A stretch of DNA of 64,000 nucleotides, taken from NCBI GenBank assembly GCA_021018815.1, contig JAITYX010000046.1, forward strand, positions 3,785,501-3,849,500, read 5' to 3'. This document shows, piece after piece, positions 1-12,800 of this stretch. This stretch comes from Talinum fruticosum (lineage: Eukaryota > Streptophyta > Magnoliopsida > Caryophyllales > Talinaceae). A program made the position numbers and the translations under genes. Each line of letters opens with the position of its first letter. Positions within the stretch are counted from its first letter, which is position 1. The notes under the pieces were generated by a model. The model did no database searches and was not told where the DNA came from. It worked only from the letters and a program-made list of their open reading frames with translations.

Positions 1-703
1 TCCGCTGCCGCCACCGCCGCCACCGCCGACATCACCAACTAACCACCTTTAACCTCTTGTAGGTATGGTTTCTCCATCCTCCCTCATTGTTGGTTGTATT
101 TATAATTTACTTTGTTTACTATAAAATTTCAGATTTTAGAGGATTTGATATAACTTATTTTGATAGGCATGGTTGGAATGAGGTACAAGATGAAGATAAG
201 GAGAAAGAGGAAGAAGAAGAGGAAAGGGAAGATGAAGAACATAACTTGTGTTTGTATAATTTACTTTGTTTACTCTTGTTTTTATTTTCAATTAGTTTTT
301 ATGAATGTTTGAAGTTGGATTATTTATGACTTTTGTGTTTGTTGATGATTTTTGTATTTGAATTAAAGTTGAATTTGATGTTGTTATGCTACTTGGATTA
401 TTTGGATTTGTATTTCATTGTAAATTTTTGTATTAACCACTCAAAACTATACAAAATTGTCAATTTTTTTTAAAATTCGCTAAAAATCAGCGACTGAATT
501 TTACGATTCCGTCGCTACTCCACTCAGCGACGGAACAAGAAAATCCGTCGCTGATTGGATTAGCGACGGAATCAAATTCCATCGCTAATCTGTCGCTAAT
601 CAGCGATGGAATCGTAAAATTCCATCGCTAATTGTGAAATTCCGTTGCTAAATAACATTTTTCCGTTGCTATTTCGTCGCTATATGACAATTTTCTAGTA
701 GTG
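1..703. mobile_element. CACTA (En/Spm) transposon, one end
   Basis: The segment ends at 703 with the inverted repeat CACTACTAGAAAA, read on the minus strand from 703 to 691. This is the signature end of plant CACTA elements. A dense subterminal repeat array lies just inside it. A Pro/Ala codon-repeat tract (1-42) and a Glu/Asp-rich stretch (about 178-245) resemble the tail exons of a CACTA ORF, but no long frame is open. An 18-base direct repeat (tataatttactttgttta) occurs at about 101 and 256. The other end is outside the window, so the expected 3-base target duplication cannot be tested. The flank at 704 is a copia remnant, so the element appears to have inserted into it. The family call is firm; autonomy is unknown. 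Confidence 0.85.
478..690. repeat. CACTA subterminal repeat array
   Basis: About ten degenerate copies of an 11-12 base motif close to TAGCGACGGAAT occur in both orientations over roughly 210 bases, with no long unrelated spacer. In CACTA elements such arrays bind the TNPA-type protein and are needed for excision. The binding role is family knowledge; only the repeats are seen here. Confidence 0.85.
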
Positions 704-3418
704 CTTTGGTGATTCTTTTAACTTCGGGAGAGAAACTTCTAGTAATATTTGTTAACATGCATGTTTTAGACTTCTCTATCATCCCATCAAAATTAGGAAT
801 CAAGTCAACTCTAGAAATTTATTTTAACCTCTTATAATTGATATGTCCAAGACAATTATGCCATAGAGAAGAAGAAGAAACAAACATGTAAGCAAAATCA
901 TTCATCTTGTTGTCACTAAGAGAAGCATTAACAACATTAAACTTAAACATGTCCCCCACACAAATATGCCTTCCCCACAAAGACACCGCCCTTGGACAGA
1001 ATAAAGTTATCGTCTTTATACACTTGCTTGAAGCCAAACCTATTAAGAATAGTACCCGACACAATTCTTTCTCACTTCGGAGTATATTAAACATCATTCA
1101 AAGTAAGAGTTTTTCCATAAGTAAAAACTAAATCTATTTACCCTTTATATAGGACATCGGTCTTAGTAGTATTGCCCATGTAAAGTGCTACTCCATTACC
1201 CACCGGTTCAAAAGTCTTGAAGAAGGAGTGGTCCTTACATATATGCCTTGAAGCGCTTGAATCAACCCACCAATCATTGTCACTTTGGACAAGATTGACT
1301 TGATCAATGATTATGGCCACAAAGTTTTCCTTTGTCTTTGCCTTTTGGTTGTTTAGTTCATGTTTTTTCCAAATAGTGCTTCCAAATAGTGCAACCTCTC
1401 TTTTTATGGCCCGGTTTGTTGCATTCCCAACAAACCACCTTTTCCTTCTTGTTGCTCTTGTTCATAGTCCTTGTTAGGCCTATTCTTGCTTGGTACTTTC
1501 TGTCCATGACTTGGCTCACCATCCTCTACTGCATGAATCTCGGAGACATGCACCTTTGATTTATCCTACATATGAAGATCTTCTTCTATACGAAGATGAT
1601 TAGCCAAATCCTAAAGAGTCATATCCTCTTTCTTATGCTTTAACGCTATTTTAGGGTATTTCCAAGAAGGGGGAAGTTTGTCTACTATAGAAGAAACTAC
1701 AAGGCCTCCCAAAACTCCTTGGCGGAGTTGACATTTTCATAACCGTCTAATCGGGCATTGGACATGCCGTTCAAGATGTGTCATCGACAAATGTAGTCAT
1801 CATTCTCCCACTTCAGCCTTCTAGGGGATTGCTCCAAGTTTCCTCTTCTATCTCTCCAGCGTAGGGAGTGTTTAGGACATACACAACCTTGAGGGTGATA
1901 AGTGCATGAAATGCATTAGTTTCTTAGGCGTTTTGATGCTTTTCTATGGGAAATTCGAGTTAATTGGAGTGTGTTTATGCTTCATTTTCATTTTTACGCT
2001 TGTATTTTGGTGTTTTGAGATGATTGTGCAGATTTGATCACAAATACGAAGTTTTCTCGAGATTAGTGAGTGTTTCAAGCATTAAGAAGACAAACACGGT
2101 CTAACTTTGCAGTCAAAACGGCCGTTCCCCATGATTTTTCGAAGTCTAGACTTCCAAGCAACCAACATGGCCTACCCGTGTCCATGGAAACGACTTGTGT
2201 TTGAGGTGAGCTTGCTCGGGAGCTTTTGCATCGAGAACGGGCAGCCCGTGTTGGTTGACACGACCCGTTTTTGTGTTTCCGTCCAATTTTGATGATCCAG
2301 CAACCAACACGGGCAGCCCGTGTTAATGGACACGACTCGTGTTGGTGGTAAATTCCGACGAGACGATTCGATTTTGACGGTTTCAGCTCTTGATTGCCTC
2401 TTAATGGCTTATTTAAGCTGATTTTTGGCTATTTTTCGAGGCATCCAGTCCAGAATCCATCAATTGTTCATCCTCCATATCCATTGCCATCATCCATAGC
2501 TTTCATCCACATCAAACAAAATTTTTAAAAATCGAAGAAGAAGACTCGAAGTAGTTGTGGGATTCCATTCGAAATCGAGAGATTCAAGTGGAGTACTTCA
2601 AGTCTATCATATACTTCTTCGTTTCTTGCTATTTGAGGTTTGATTTTCATGTATTGGATTATTTTTGTTAAGTTTTCAATAACAATGTGTGAGTAGTTTA
2701 GATTTTCTAGGGATTTGTAATCCGAAACAATGAAATTTGATTAGGCTTTTATAATTTGTGCTTGAATTCCGATTTTGATCAATAGAAGGTTGTGTTTATC
2801 ATGTTCATGAGTGTTTTGAAGGCCTAGAATACTTGTGTTTAGAGATTAATCTATCATGTACTGAAAAGTAATAGAATAATCCAACAACCAAGCTTTCTAC
2901 CTAATTTATGAAATTTGAGAAAAGATTAGTAAATTAGTGGATCACTTTGATAATTTGAAATCTTTAACTTTGATTAACTTAAAAGGCATATGAAAGTTGC
3001 TTGATAGGTTAATTAGAGCAATTCTATTAAGCATCGAAAGAGTGGTAGAATTTTGTGATTATTGATCCTTGATTCACTTGAAAGAATGATTGCACAAATT
3101 ATGTTTAAATAATCAAACTCACTGTTAGGAAAGCAAATTCCTAGATGTTTTTATCAATTAATTTAAGTCTAGATTAATTTTCTTAATTTTAATAGTTAGA
3201 ACTAGTTTAGAAAGAACAAACTTAAAAAAATCCGATTTGCTTAGCAATTGAGTAGATGGCTAGTTTATTGCATTGCTAGATTTGAGTCCTTGTGGGATCG
3301 ACCATATATGGTGCGCTTGCGGCCTGTCGAGGGTTGTCGGGAGGAAGTGCGTCTTCTTTTTCCAACGTTGAAAGCCCACACCTTCAAACCTTTCCAACTT
3401 CTGAAAGTTTGAAGTCAT
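704..3418 (-). pseudogene. Ty1/copia remnant: gag, zinc knuckle, protease, pre-integrase
   Basis: Reading on the minus strand, gag starts at an ATG at 3418 (MTSNFQKLERFEGVGFQRW) and runs to 3334. It is interrupted by a solo LTR and resumes at 1895 with VVYVLNTP and a UBN2-type gag region down to about 1560. A decayed zinc knuckle (CWECNKPGH, last cysteine lost) lies near 1397-1441. A protease remnant WWVDSSASRHICKD, with DSS in place of DSG, is near 1230-1290, and a pre-integrase motif LWHNCLGHINYKRL is near 822-865. Integrase, RT and RNase H would follow below 704 but are cut off by the CACTA end. Frames are broken by stops and shifts, so no function is expected. Confidence 0.85.
1896..3328 (+). 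mobile_element. Solo LTR, gypsy-like, TSD gaggg
   Basis: The insertion is bounded by the five-base duplication gaggg at 1891-1895 and 3329-3333. It starts TGATAAGTGC. Host gag reads straight across the site once the insert is removed (THFLPTT then LKVVYVLNTP), which fixes both ends. The sequence has cgggcagcccgtg-type short palindromes (about 2237 and 2303) and the segment cttgtgggatcgacc near the 3' end, as in many plant Ty3/gypsy LTRs. No coding sequence is present, so this is a solo LTR. The terminal CA is not preserved. Orientation is inferred from LTR-like composition. Confidence 0.75.
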
Positions 3419-4200
3419 CTCACGAATCTGTCTTCCACGAAATAGGTCTTAAGATTATTAGGAAAGTATGTAGGAATGGAGTATCGGATAAATCAATAAG
3501 TCATTAATAAATTACTTACCTTAATACATATTTACTCGTACCACAAATGATCTTAGGGATAAAGTGTTAATGAAACAAGTGTAATGTCCAAGATCACTCA
3601 AAGTTCATCGATGGGGTGCTGAAGTCACTCTCGAGGATGATAAGTTTATGTTTTAATATTTTGTCTCTCTTAATCGTCTTTATATAAGATCCTTGTCACA
3701 TGAAAAACTGGATATGATGCAGTTATACGTTGATTCTATCCGTAGGGAGTTTGCATGAGTCATCTTATCCAATTCCGATAGTAGTAACAACTAATTGCAA
3801 TCAACACGGGCCGTGTCAGCCGAAACGGGCTACCTGAGTTCACTGCTGGAAGCAAGAACGAGCACCATTATGAAGAATACGACCAACACCAACTATCCTT
3901 CAACATGAGTTGCTGTGTTGGTTACCACTGGCCGTGCTAGCCACCATGGGCAGCCCGTGATGGCTGCTGTCCATCCCGAGACTCTAGTTTGATATCCTTG
4001 GATAGCTTAGATGTTATCCCTGACTATCTAACTGCATTTTTACGAATTACATTCTTGAAATTCCTCAACACTTCTTTGATCTCTTGGCTGCACTTTATTT
4101 ATATTGAATCCATAGTTCTCTTGTGAACCTTCCACATATTATACTAAATTTATTTTCTTGATTGGATTAGTCTTGCTCCCATGCCAACTATTTTGTAGCT
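3419..4200 (-). other. Probable copia leader/LTR remnant and gypsy LTR scraps
   Basis: Upstream of the copia gag start, the minus strand has a TATA-like run (tatataaaga near 3679-3688), consistent with a decayed 5' LTR or leader. From about 3800 to 3960, short palindromic pieces (cacgggccgtgt, gggcagcccgtg) match the style of the solo LTR at 1896-3328. No boundaries or coding sequence are visible. Confidence 0.4.
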
Positions 4201-5591
4201 GTGTTGGCGTGCTGGGTATCCTCTGTAATTGGTGGAGATAAGAAACTTGCAATCTATTTATCTGATGGCTGAAAATTTAAATTGTTAAAAAATTTACCAC
4301 TATTAGTACCCAAAAAGTCAAAAACATTCTCAATCGTTGAATTGGGAAATTACAATGTTGCGGTCCTTCTCCAACTATAGACAATCTCAATCCATTCTCC
4401 AATAACGCCTAATGTTAAATGTCATTTTAATAAATAGTTTTCTAAAGAAAACATATTCAGAAAACTTTTGGTTGTTTACCCAAGTCTTATTGTAACTTTT
4501 TTATTAATGTGTATTTGTTATACATGAAATTTCTAGTCTTCTTATACTTAGTTAGCTTCTGGTTTTTTTTTTAAAAAAAAAAATCATTAAGAGACCTCAT
4601 AATAAGTCATATACAATCCACCTGATAATAATATTATGTAGCTTATAATGGTAGATTCTCCCGAAAACATGATATATAAATTTTGTTTAACAATATATTT
4701 TTGGATTTTGTACGAATAAAAGATCAATGACCAAGATTTATAAAAACATATGGTTGTTTCCATTGACCAGACAAAGAGAATGCAATATTTTTTTAGCTTT
4801 GTGCCAGATAATAATCTAAAAATTAATAATTTATATTATTTAATTTAAACAATGCACATCAACTACTCTCTAGACTCTAATTCAGTATCTACTACTTTCA
4901 TTTATATTATTGTTGGCATATTACAGCCGGTAGTAAACTCCTTTTATTTCAATTTTTTCAATCAAATTAGTATCTAGAGGCACTATTATTTTTTTCTAAT
5001 AAATTTTCTCTCCTTCACGTGAGAGTTAGCGTTCTCTTGTTTTTGTGAGAGTTAGTGTTTCTTTCTTTCTAGTGAGAGTTTTGTTTCTTGCCTTTGTGCA
5101 ACTTATTTCTTTTTCCTACATGTGCAAAATCTATTAAAATTATGGATTCAATTGGAGGTTATATACTTATATTTATTATTTTTTAACAAGTTGGTTTTAT
5201 TAATTTTGATTGTGAATTATACAATTTGAATTTTATATAGCTCGATCAAGGTGAAATTTCTTTCAAGTTAGATCTAGTATATCACACAAAAATAAGAGAT
5301 AAGTTTTTTCAAATGGAGTTTATTAGTCGTTAATTTTGTCAAAGAACACGATTTGTGACATATTGAAGCTACAATTATAAAGTTAGATGGAAGTATATTA
5401 GTTGCTAAATTTGTCAAATGGAGATAAGTTTTTGATATTTTAGATTTATTCTTATTCGGAAATTATCCTTTGCAGATGTTGTATGGATTTTCATTAATCA
5501 AATTTCTCTTTCTATTAAAAAAATAATAATAAACAATACACATCTCACACATAAACTTGAAGTCATGTTCGAAGAAATATAAAGTTGATAG
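4201..5591. other. AT-rich interval without recognisable genes
   Basis: No open frame here resembles a known protein. A T10/A11 run lies at 4563-4583. Three imperfect tandem copies of a roughly 27-base unit beginning GTGAGAGTT lie at about 5019-5092. Nothing else is supported. Confidence 0.6.
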
Positions 5592-5990
5592 TGTTGGAGT
5601 TATAAAAGTGAGGAAGTCGCATATTGACAAATTAAAGAGACATTGAGCATGTATAATGTGAGTTACTCCTCCCATTACCAACTAGTTTTGGAATGGAATC
5701 TCATATACTAGTATGCGTCACTCGGTTGAATTCAGATCCAATTAACTTTAACATGGTATCATGGCAAGATGCTTGTTTTTGGATTTGCCACCGTCCCTAT
5801 TTGATTAAATATGCTAGTATGCCATACATGAAAGGGTGTGTCAGAGACATAAAAGTAGGGAAGTCGCACATTGACAAATTAAAGATATTTTGTGCAAGTT
5901 TATAAGCTTGTGAGTTACACCTCCTATTATCAATTCGTTTTGGGATGAAATCTCATGGGTTTATGCGCATGTCTCAGTTTATCGGGTTTA
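5592..5990 (+). mobile_element. TRIM (miniature LTR retrotransposon)
   Basis: Two diverged direct repeats of about 160 bases begin at 5592 (tgttggagttataaaag) and 5837 (tgtgtcagagacataaaag) and share long blocks such as gacaaattaaaga and tgagttac. The first ends in ACA at 5753 and is followed at once by tggtatcatggc, a primer binding site for initiator tRNA-Met. Only about 83 bases separate the repeats. The segment ends in a purine-rich gaaaggg just before the second repeat. LTR, PBS, tiny non-coding interior, PPT and LTR is the TRIM layout. The 3' end and target duplication are unclear because the second repeat decays after about 5950. Confidence 0.75.
5754..5765 (+). other. TRIM primer binding site (tRNA-iMet)
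   Basis: The bases tggtatcatggc directly follow the first TRIM repeat. They match the usual plant tRNA-iMet site TGGTATCAGAGC except for an internal change. Confidence 0.7.
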
Positions 5991-6245
5991 GTTGTTGAAT
6001 AAATTTTAATTTTTATTGAAAAAATCTAGATATATAAATTAGTAAATGCAAATCATATGCAATAAGTAACAAAGTATGTTTTCACAATTACAAGGCCCAA
6101 TTATATAAAATTTAACATATAGTAATAAGCGTCTCTTCAAATACATAAGAATTGGAACTAGTGTTTATAGGGTTTATTTGTTATTAATTTTTAATTTTCA
6201 TTGAAAAATATCCATATAGAAATTAGTAAATGCAAATCATATGGG
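5983..6245 (+). repeat. Diverged 70-base direct repeat
   Basis: About 5983-6060 and 6170-6243 are copies of each other. Both contain an attttaattttyattgaaaaa block followed by attagtaaatgcaaatcata. They flank a short AT-rich spacer. The first copy begins at the decayed 3' end of the TRIM, so the repeat may mark an old insertion or slippage event. Confidence 0.55.
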
Positions 6246-6249
6246 AAAA

Positions 6250-7290
6250 ATGGGTTAGAGAGAAAAGCTAGAGAGGGAGGTTGTTTCGTCGTGCTCTTAT
6301 GGGGATAACAACAAACAAGAAATCTGCTCAACTAAAAAAAAAAATCACAAAAATACAATATGAAACCACAAATAAATTTGAAGCATAGAAGAAGTAAGCG
6401 GGGACGAATATGTTACAACAATTAAATCAGGCTCAGGAATCGCCATCCAATGGAACAATGGCTGGGGTAAGGGAGTCCTATGAAATAGGGAATAAAGGTC
6501 CTCAGTAAAATTTTGCTGGTTGGGTTGAAGGTCTTCGTGCACAACGAACCTCACTGCACACATGAATTTAACTGCCAGGAATGCGGAAGGTAATGATTTT
6601 GATATTGAGAATTTTCCTTATCTGGGAATGAAATTTACATATGTTGAACCCCGTGAGCATAATTGCATGACTACTCAGTGCATTGAATCAGGGGATATCT
6701 CTTCAGAGATGGCATATTGGCAACACTCTATGGCTTGTTTTGTCCTGGAGCAAACCTACCCTTTCATGTAATGGAGAGATTTCTACTTTGAATTTGGGCA
6801 AAAAAGGCATGGACAAAGTTGTGAGTAGATCAGGAAGATTTTTTATTGCACGACTTTAATCTGATCTTGAACTGGCTGACGTACTTAAGCAACGATTTAT
6901 GTATTTCAACAAGGAGCCATTTATAATCAAACCGTGGTCACATGACCAATTTATAAGCAATGATGAGGTTGAATTAGTTCCTATCTGGATGAAGCTACGT
7001 GGTTTGGATTTGAAATATTGGAGTAGTGGAGGTTTTAACAAGATTGGTAGTCTTGTGAGAGTGCCTTTAGCTACTGATAAAGCCACATAAGATAAAGGGA
7101 AAACATGATATGTCTGATTGCTTATAGAGATAAGTTTGAATAAATAATTGCTTGAGAACGTTATGTTTATGAATAAATGGGGTGTTGTGGAAACTTAGGA
7201 AGTGAAATATATGAGTTGACACCAATCAAATGCTCTGTGTATGCAATGTATAGATATGCCACCATTGGCTGCAGGAGGAGGAATAATAAA
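6250..7290 (+). pseudogene. L1 LINE 5' region and ORF1 (DUF4283, zinc knuckle)
   Basis: The plus strand carries the plant L1 ORF1 pattern in pieces. MKFTYVEP and EMAYWQHSMACFVLEQTYP lie at about 6628-6760. The DUF4283 core follows at 6899-7090, with FNKEPFIIKPWSHD, VPIWMKLRGLDLKYW and IGSLVRVPLATDKAT. A damaged zinc knuckle (YELTPIKCSV, then GC about 14 residues on; some ligands mutated) lies at about 7212-7277. In plant L1 elements this protein binds RNA. Several frameshifts and stops break the frame. The 5' end is not defined; 6250-6530 looks like leader sequence. A minus-strand LTR interrupts the element after about 7393. Confidence 0.75.
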
Positions 7291-7393
7291 ATGGAGTGGA
7301 GAAGGAAGATTCGCATGAGACACTGATAATGTTGAACCTCTCGCTTGCAATGAGAATGAGCAACAACGGTAGTCACAAGATGATAGCATAGCT

Positions 7394-8938
7394 TGAAAGT
7401 TAAAAAGCATAAGTAAATCAATCAATCTAGGGGTGCATATAGTATTGAAGGATTTTTGCAGAAAATAAAGTTCAAATAGACTGAGCTTTCAGAAACACAA
7501 ACTGAGTTTAGATTGACTTACGCAGGAGGTGAAAAGATTGGCAAGAGATATTAGGAGAAAACCCTCATAGGACAGAAAACATGAAATTGTGATAATCCAA
7601 GCACCAATTCATCCACTAATTGAATCCTCAATTACAATAAATATGACTACCCATATTTGTGTCGTTCAACAAATCTATTATAGTTTTTCCAAGGCTTAGA
7701 AATTCACTTATTTGATCTAATACTTCCAAGTTGAAGTTCCCTTATCAACTATGGACAACCGAGTTGAAGTTATGTTATCAACTCAGTCAAGGGAAAAGAG
7801 AAGTGTTTGAAGAGGAAAGACTAGTTACAAGATTTTTCTCACTAAGAGTTACAGACTCGTAAAGGGTAAGAATACAAAGTAGGAATTGTAAGCTAGATGT
7901 GTATGATCAATTTAGCTCTCGTTCTTCCATCCATGAGAATCTCGTGCTAAGTCTTCTTTAAATAGTTTTCCTTGAGAGAAATCTGTTGAGTCTTCAGCTG
8001 GAAGAATTGACTCAGCTAACCATTGCAACGGATAGTATAAGGACTCGGCTTCTAAACCATGTTTAAATAGCCGTTGAGCCTAGGTCTTAACTTCCAAAAA
8101 GATGTTATACCAACTCTAAGAAACTCGACAATTCATGTAGAAAACTTGTTAGACTAAGAAATAAAACACTACCCAAAATGGCAACAAACAGGATTGTTAA
8201 ATTTGAGTTATTCCAGTGTTCTCCGACTTTTCTATCTCGCAAAGCTTCAACAATTATGAAGCCTTTGGTTTTACTTTCTTTGTGATAAATTATCTTTGGA
8301 AAACATGCAAAAATAATAGAGAATGGTTCTCAAAGTATAAAAATACTTTGGTCCATATTTAGATTAGAATGAGTATAAATAAAGCGTTTAAAGACCAATT
8401 ACCTTAATCTATTAATCTGAAAAATTTTCAAGTCCAATATTCAATATATATTCAAATTCCATGTGTCAAACTCATAATAAGTTCAGCCTTAATGGGTACA
8501 TGAGTTATTTAGACATTTTCACTTACGCCAAGTTAAATAATTATAACGTAATGATTCCGACTTAAGTAGAATTAATACAATTTATTTCAGTCTATTTCAT
8601 GAAGATTTCCTTATTCAAAGAGACATGTTAAATATAAAATGCTTTGGCAAACTTAATGTCTAAGTCGAGTAAGTGGGTAAGATACTAAGAATTGAGTGGG
8701 TTAGTCAATTTCAATTACAATGACAGAGTCGGTTTCTAGTTTCTAAAGTAGGACTCGAGTCTAAGATTTTGATAAGTATTCTTTGAAGGCATAAGTCTTG
8801 TATAAGTCATAACAGACAACTTAGTTTTGTGAATTTCTTTTAGGATTCTTCTTCCTTAATCCTAAAATTAGACAAATGACTTGGATTCAAAACATGTAAG
8901 GAGTCCGTTTGTCATTCCCGACTCAAATAATGACCATG
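7394..8938 (-). mobile_element. Solo LTR (copia-like) inside the LINE
   Basis: On the minus strand this matches the solo LTR at 9836-13296 along its length: the end region (tgaaagtt at 7394), the ggattcaattagtggat-like block near 7610-7630, the caaagtat...actttg palindrome at about 8324-8352, and the upstream AT-rich part. LINE sequence ends before it and resumes after it. Flanks read tagct (7389-7393) and tagca (8939-8943), a possible 4-of-5 target duplication. The right boundary is uncertain by about 15 bases. No coding sequence is present. Confidence 0.65.
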
Positions 8939-9835
8939 GGTAGCATAACATTATGGAAAATCAAGGGCCTTAATGGTCTCAATAGGTAGAGAATTGTCAA
9001 AAGTTTTTGCACACCGGTAAAACAATGTTGATGGATTTGGTAGAAACCAAAATAGTGATGGCTAAGGCCTTAAACATTAGACAAGCAATTTGTCCAAATT
9101 GGGATGCTATTATAAATGACACAATCGATTAAAGGAGTAGATTTAGATCTTATGGGATCCAGGGAGGGTAAATATGTAGGTTTTGGATATACACGGATAG
9201 TGTATACATATAAAATATAACGAGTTAATAATACACAATTTTTCCTAACAATTGTGTATGGCTCAAGTGATGCAATTGAGAGGCAAGTTTTTGGAATCAA
9301 CTTATGGAATTAAGGGATAATAATGATAAGGCCTGGATAGTGGGAGCTGATTTTAACAGTTACATTCAATTAGATGAAAGGTTAGAGGGTGACCATATTA
9401 CAACAAGTGGTGGTTTACAATTGTTTTGAGTGCATTAACTAGTGTGGTCCGTAAGAAATGAGATGTTTGGGACCAAAACTCATTTGGTGTACTATATAGG
9501 TGAGAACTCATATTTATACAAAGTTGGATAAAATTTTGATTAATGGGGCAGGCATATCAAGGTTCCTTGAAGTTGAATATTAGCTGTTGTGTCTAGACTT
9601 ATCGGATCATAGACCTATGTTGATTAAGCTCCAAGCACAAATAGAATAAAGAAGATCACAATTTAAGTTTTTGTACATGTCGTGGTATGATGAGAAGTTT
9701 TTAGGGATGGTAAAACAAATCTAGAGTATGCTAGTCCATGGTACTCCAATCTACCAACTAATTTGCAAGCTCAAAGCTTTTAAGCATCCATTAAAACAAT
9801 TAAACAAAAGGTGCTTAAGTGATATACAAATGAGG
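8939..9835 (+). pseudogene. L1 LINE ORF2, endonuclease part
   Basis: The plus strand reads the start of a plant L1 ORF2 in fragments. AWIVGADFNSYIQLDER at about 9333-9383 is the endonuclease core, where the usual motif is WIVGGDFN. It is followed by GDHITTSGGLQLF and then by RVWxKIDxxLIN-like remains near 9500-9545. The apurinic-type endonuclease nicks target DNA for target-primed reverse transcription. Stops and frameshifts are frequent. The frame continues after the next insertion, so 8939-9835 and 13302-13400 belong to one element. Confidence 0.75.
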
Positions 9836-12800
9836 TGAAGACTTAAGTATGACTGATTGATCCCTTATATGTTTTAAATTAAAGATGTTCATTTAAATTT
9901 AAGATTAACCAAGATGTATCCTAAATGAAATTGATGAGATTAATTCATTTGGTATAACAATCATTAATTTTACATGACTTATCCATAACCAAGACTTAAG
10001 CTATAAAAGAATATTTATCAAAGTCTTAGACTTAGTTATACTTTAGAAAGTAGAAACCGACTCATCATAACTAAGCTTGACTCGACCCACTTAGTTCTGA
10101 AGACTCGGACACTCGCTCAATACTCTTCCGAGTTATATAAAAGGAATCAGGTATAACAATTTCATACATGTAGAGTTTTGATTCCAAAGCATTCTCTCGT
10201 GTCTCAAAAACTTATGTGAGTAAAATCGTATCTTCTCTAAGTGACACAGTTCTTACTTAGTATATTTATTGCTTATCTCGCAAGCTACTCGTAAAACCGG
10301 TTCTTTGTTCCGAGTCCATCTTCACTCGAATAATCACGGATTGAATATACCAATATTTCGTCTTTTCTCACTCGGAATCCGACTTGTGGTTAAAAGTCCT
10401 ATCTTGTTTTAGTCAGTGTTCTTAGCTTGTTTCATGCTTAGTCTATATCAAGTTAATCCTCTCCGATATTCTTTATTGAACTTGATTCTTCGCTCGTACT
10501 AAGTTAGATGGAATTCGAGTATCATGGATATTGGACTCGAAAATTCCATTCCATTTCCGACTCGGATAATCAGCTGGTTTATTTATCGTAATTATTTTAT
10601 TATCTCGTGTCTAATCTTGGGCCAAAGTATTTTATACTTTGAGAACCAAAATTGATTTGCTTTTGTAGGTTATTCAATCGAGGATACAATTTTTCAAACT
10701 ACAAAAGTAACCGGCTTCGTAACGTCAAATCACCAAGCAGACATGGCTTTTCACCTTCTCTGCTCTAGTCCCAGTAGATTGTGTCAGTGGCTGTCTCGTT
10801 TCCAAATATGGAAAACTAGAACGCCAAGCTTAACGGTGGTTTCTACCTTATCTTTCAAGACACCGCTAATGGTTTTGGGACTTCCAAGAGAGTTAAACCG
10901 TTGTCCAACGTTCATATTACAACGGATACTTTCGAGTGACTCGTAAAGCTTCTATCAACGGTCACAGAGGACTCTCGGTCAGCAGATGAAGATAACGCCT
11001 ACTCGCTCGGTCATATATAAATAGAAGCCATCTCACAAGACTTGAAGATGGCCGAATCTATTGTTTATACACATACATGCTCAAAGTCATTGTATTTACT
11101 TTCCGAGTTGTAAGGTCTTGTACTCAATTACAAACTCTTTCTTACATTCTTTGTAAGGTCCCTTAACTAAGCTGTAAGGGTTAATTCAGCTTAGTTGTCC
11201 CTAGCTGTAAGGGTTATCTCAGTTAGGAAGTACTAGATCGGATAAAGGAATTTCGAGTCTAGGAAAACTTGTATAGAGTTGTCTAAGGGAGCAACTCGGG
11301 TTCGCTCGCTTCACGGTATTTTGTGGACTCAAAATAGTGAATTTGACTTCATGTCCGGATTGACACGGTCCGTGGTTTTCTGCCCTAGGAGGGTTTCCAC
11401 GTAAAATCTAAGTGTTATCTTTCCGAGTTCATTCCGGACTCGCACGGCTTTTCTCGCTCTTGTTCTTTCCGGTTAATCGCATTCCGAGTCCAATCTTTTC
11501 GACCCTATTGATAGACTCGGAATCTATCTTCCTCTCTATTCTCGCGCAAAAGAGTGTGATTCCGCAAAGAATTTTCTATCACCCTATTCACCCCCTCTAG
11601 GGTGACTCGGACTCTCCCCGAGCAAACCTTCAAGTTCTCGATGAATCGATCCACTTAGCTAGGCTCGGACATTTAGTTTGCCTAAAATATTTCATCTTTA
11701 AGTCAATTTTGTCATGACAAACATCGTAAAATGATTTAGATTTAATTGCTTTAATCCTTCATTGCCCAGAATGTTTTACACTTTTATTTGCCTAAGTTAG
11801 GTAATTGTAAAATGTCTTAATAACTCATGAATTCATTGAACACCTTGCTTATATAAGTTTTGATATCCTACAATTTAAACATATTGAATATTAGACTTGA
11901 AAAATTTCGGATCAATAGATTAAGGATAATTAGTCATTAAATGATTCATTTATACTAATCCTAATCTAAGTTTGGACCAAAGTATTTTTCTACTTTGAGA
12001 ACCATTCTTTATTTGTTTTTGAAGGTTTTCTAAAATTCAATTATTCAAAGAAAAGCAAAAACAAAAGGCTTCATTGCCGTTGGGATCTCGCCGACAAAAA
12101 AACCAAAAATCCAGAATTAATCGGAACCGACTTACAACGATGTTTGTTACTATTTTGGATAATATATTATTTTTGATTCTAACGATAATTTCTATTTGAT
12201 TTTTCAGTTTAGCAAAGCTGGTTAAAGAGTTGCTTGGAAGCTAAGACCGAGGCATAATGCCTATTTCATGGAGATCCAAAAATGAGTCCTCGGACTATCC
12301 GTTGCAACAACTTGCTGACTCAGGAAGCTCCACCTGAAAGACGTTGAAGACTCAAAGAATAATTCCGCAAAGCCTTAGAACAAGATTTTAATGGACAAAT
12401 GGAAAAAAGAGAGGCTCAATTGAATACACATCTCTAGCATACAACACCTATTTTGTATTCTTATCTTTCGAGTTGCAATCGTTAGTAAAAAATTTATTAA
12501 TCATTGTATATTTTTCATTCAATTCTATATTTTACTGCTTTGATAAGGTAACTTCAACTCAATTACCCCAAGTTGATAAGGTAACTTCAATTATGAAGTA
12601 ATAGGTTAGATAAGGGAACTTCGAGCTTAGGAAAGGTTGTCACGGGTTAATAAGGGAGCTTAAACTAAGAGGTCCTTAGTAAAAAATCTTGTAATCATTG
12701 TATTTTTTTGTTCAATTCTCTACTTGACTGAGTTGATAGGGTAACTCGACTCGGTTGTCCCTAGTTGATAAGGTAACTTCAATTATGAAGTACTAGGTCG

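Noticed and set aside
4563..4583. T10/A11 run as the poly-A tail of a retroposed gene or SINE
   Set aside because: There is no SINE A/B box or retroposed coding sequence next to it, and no flanking duplication.
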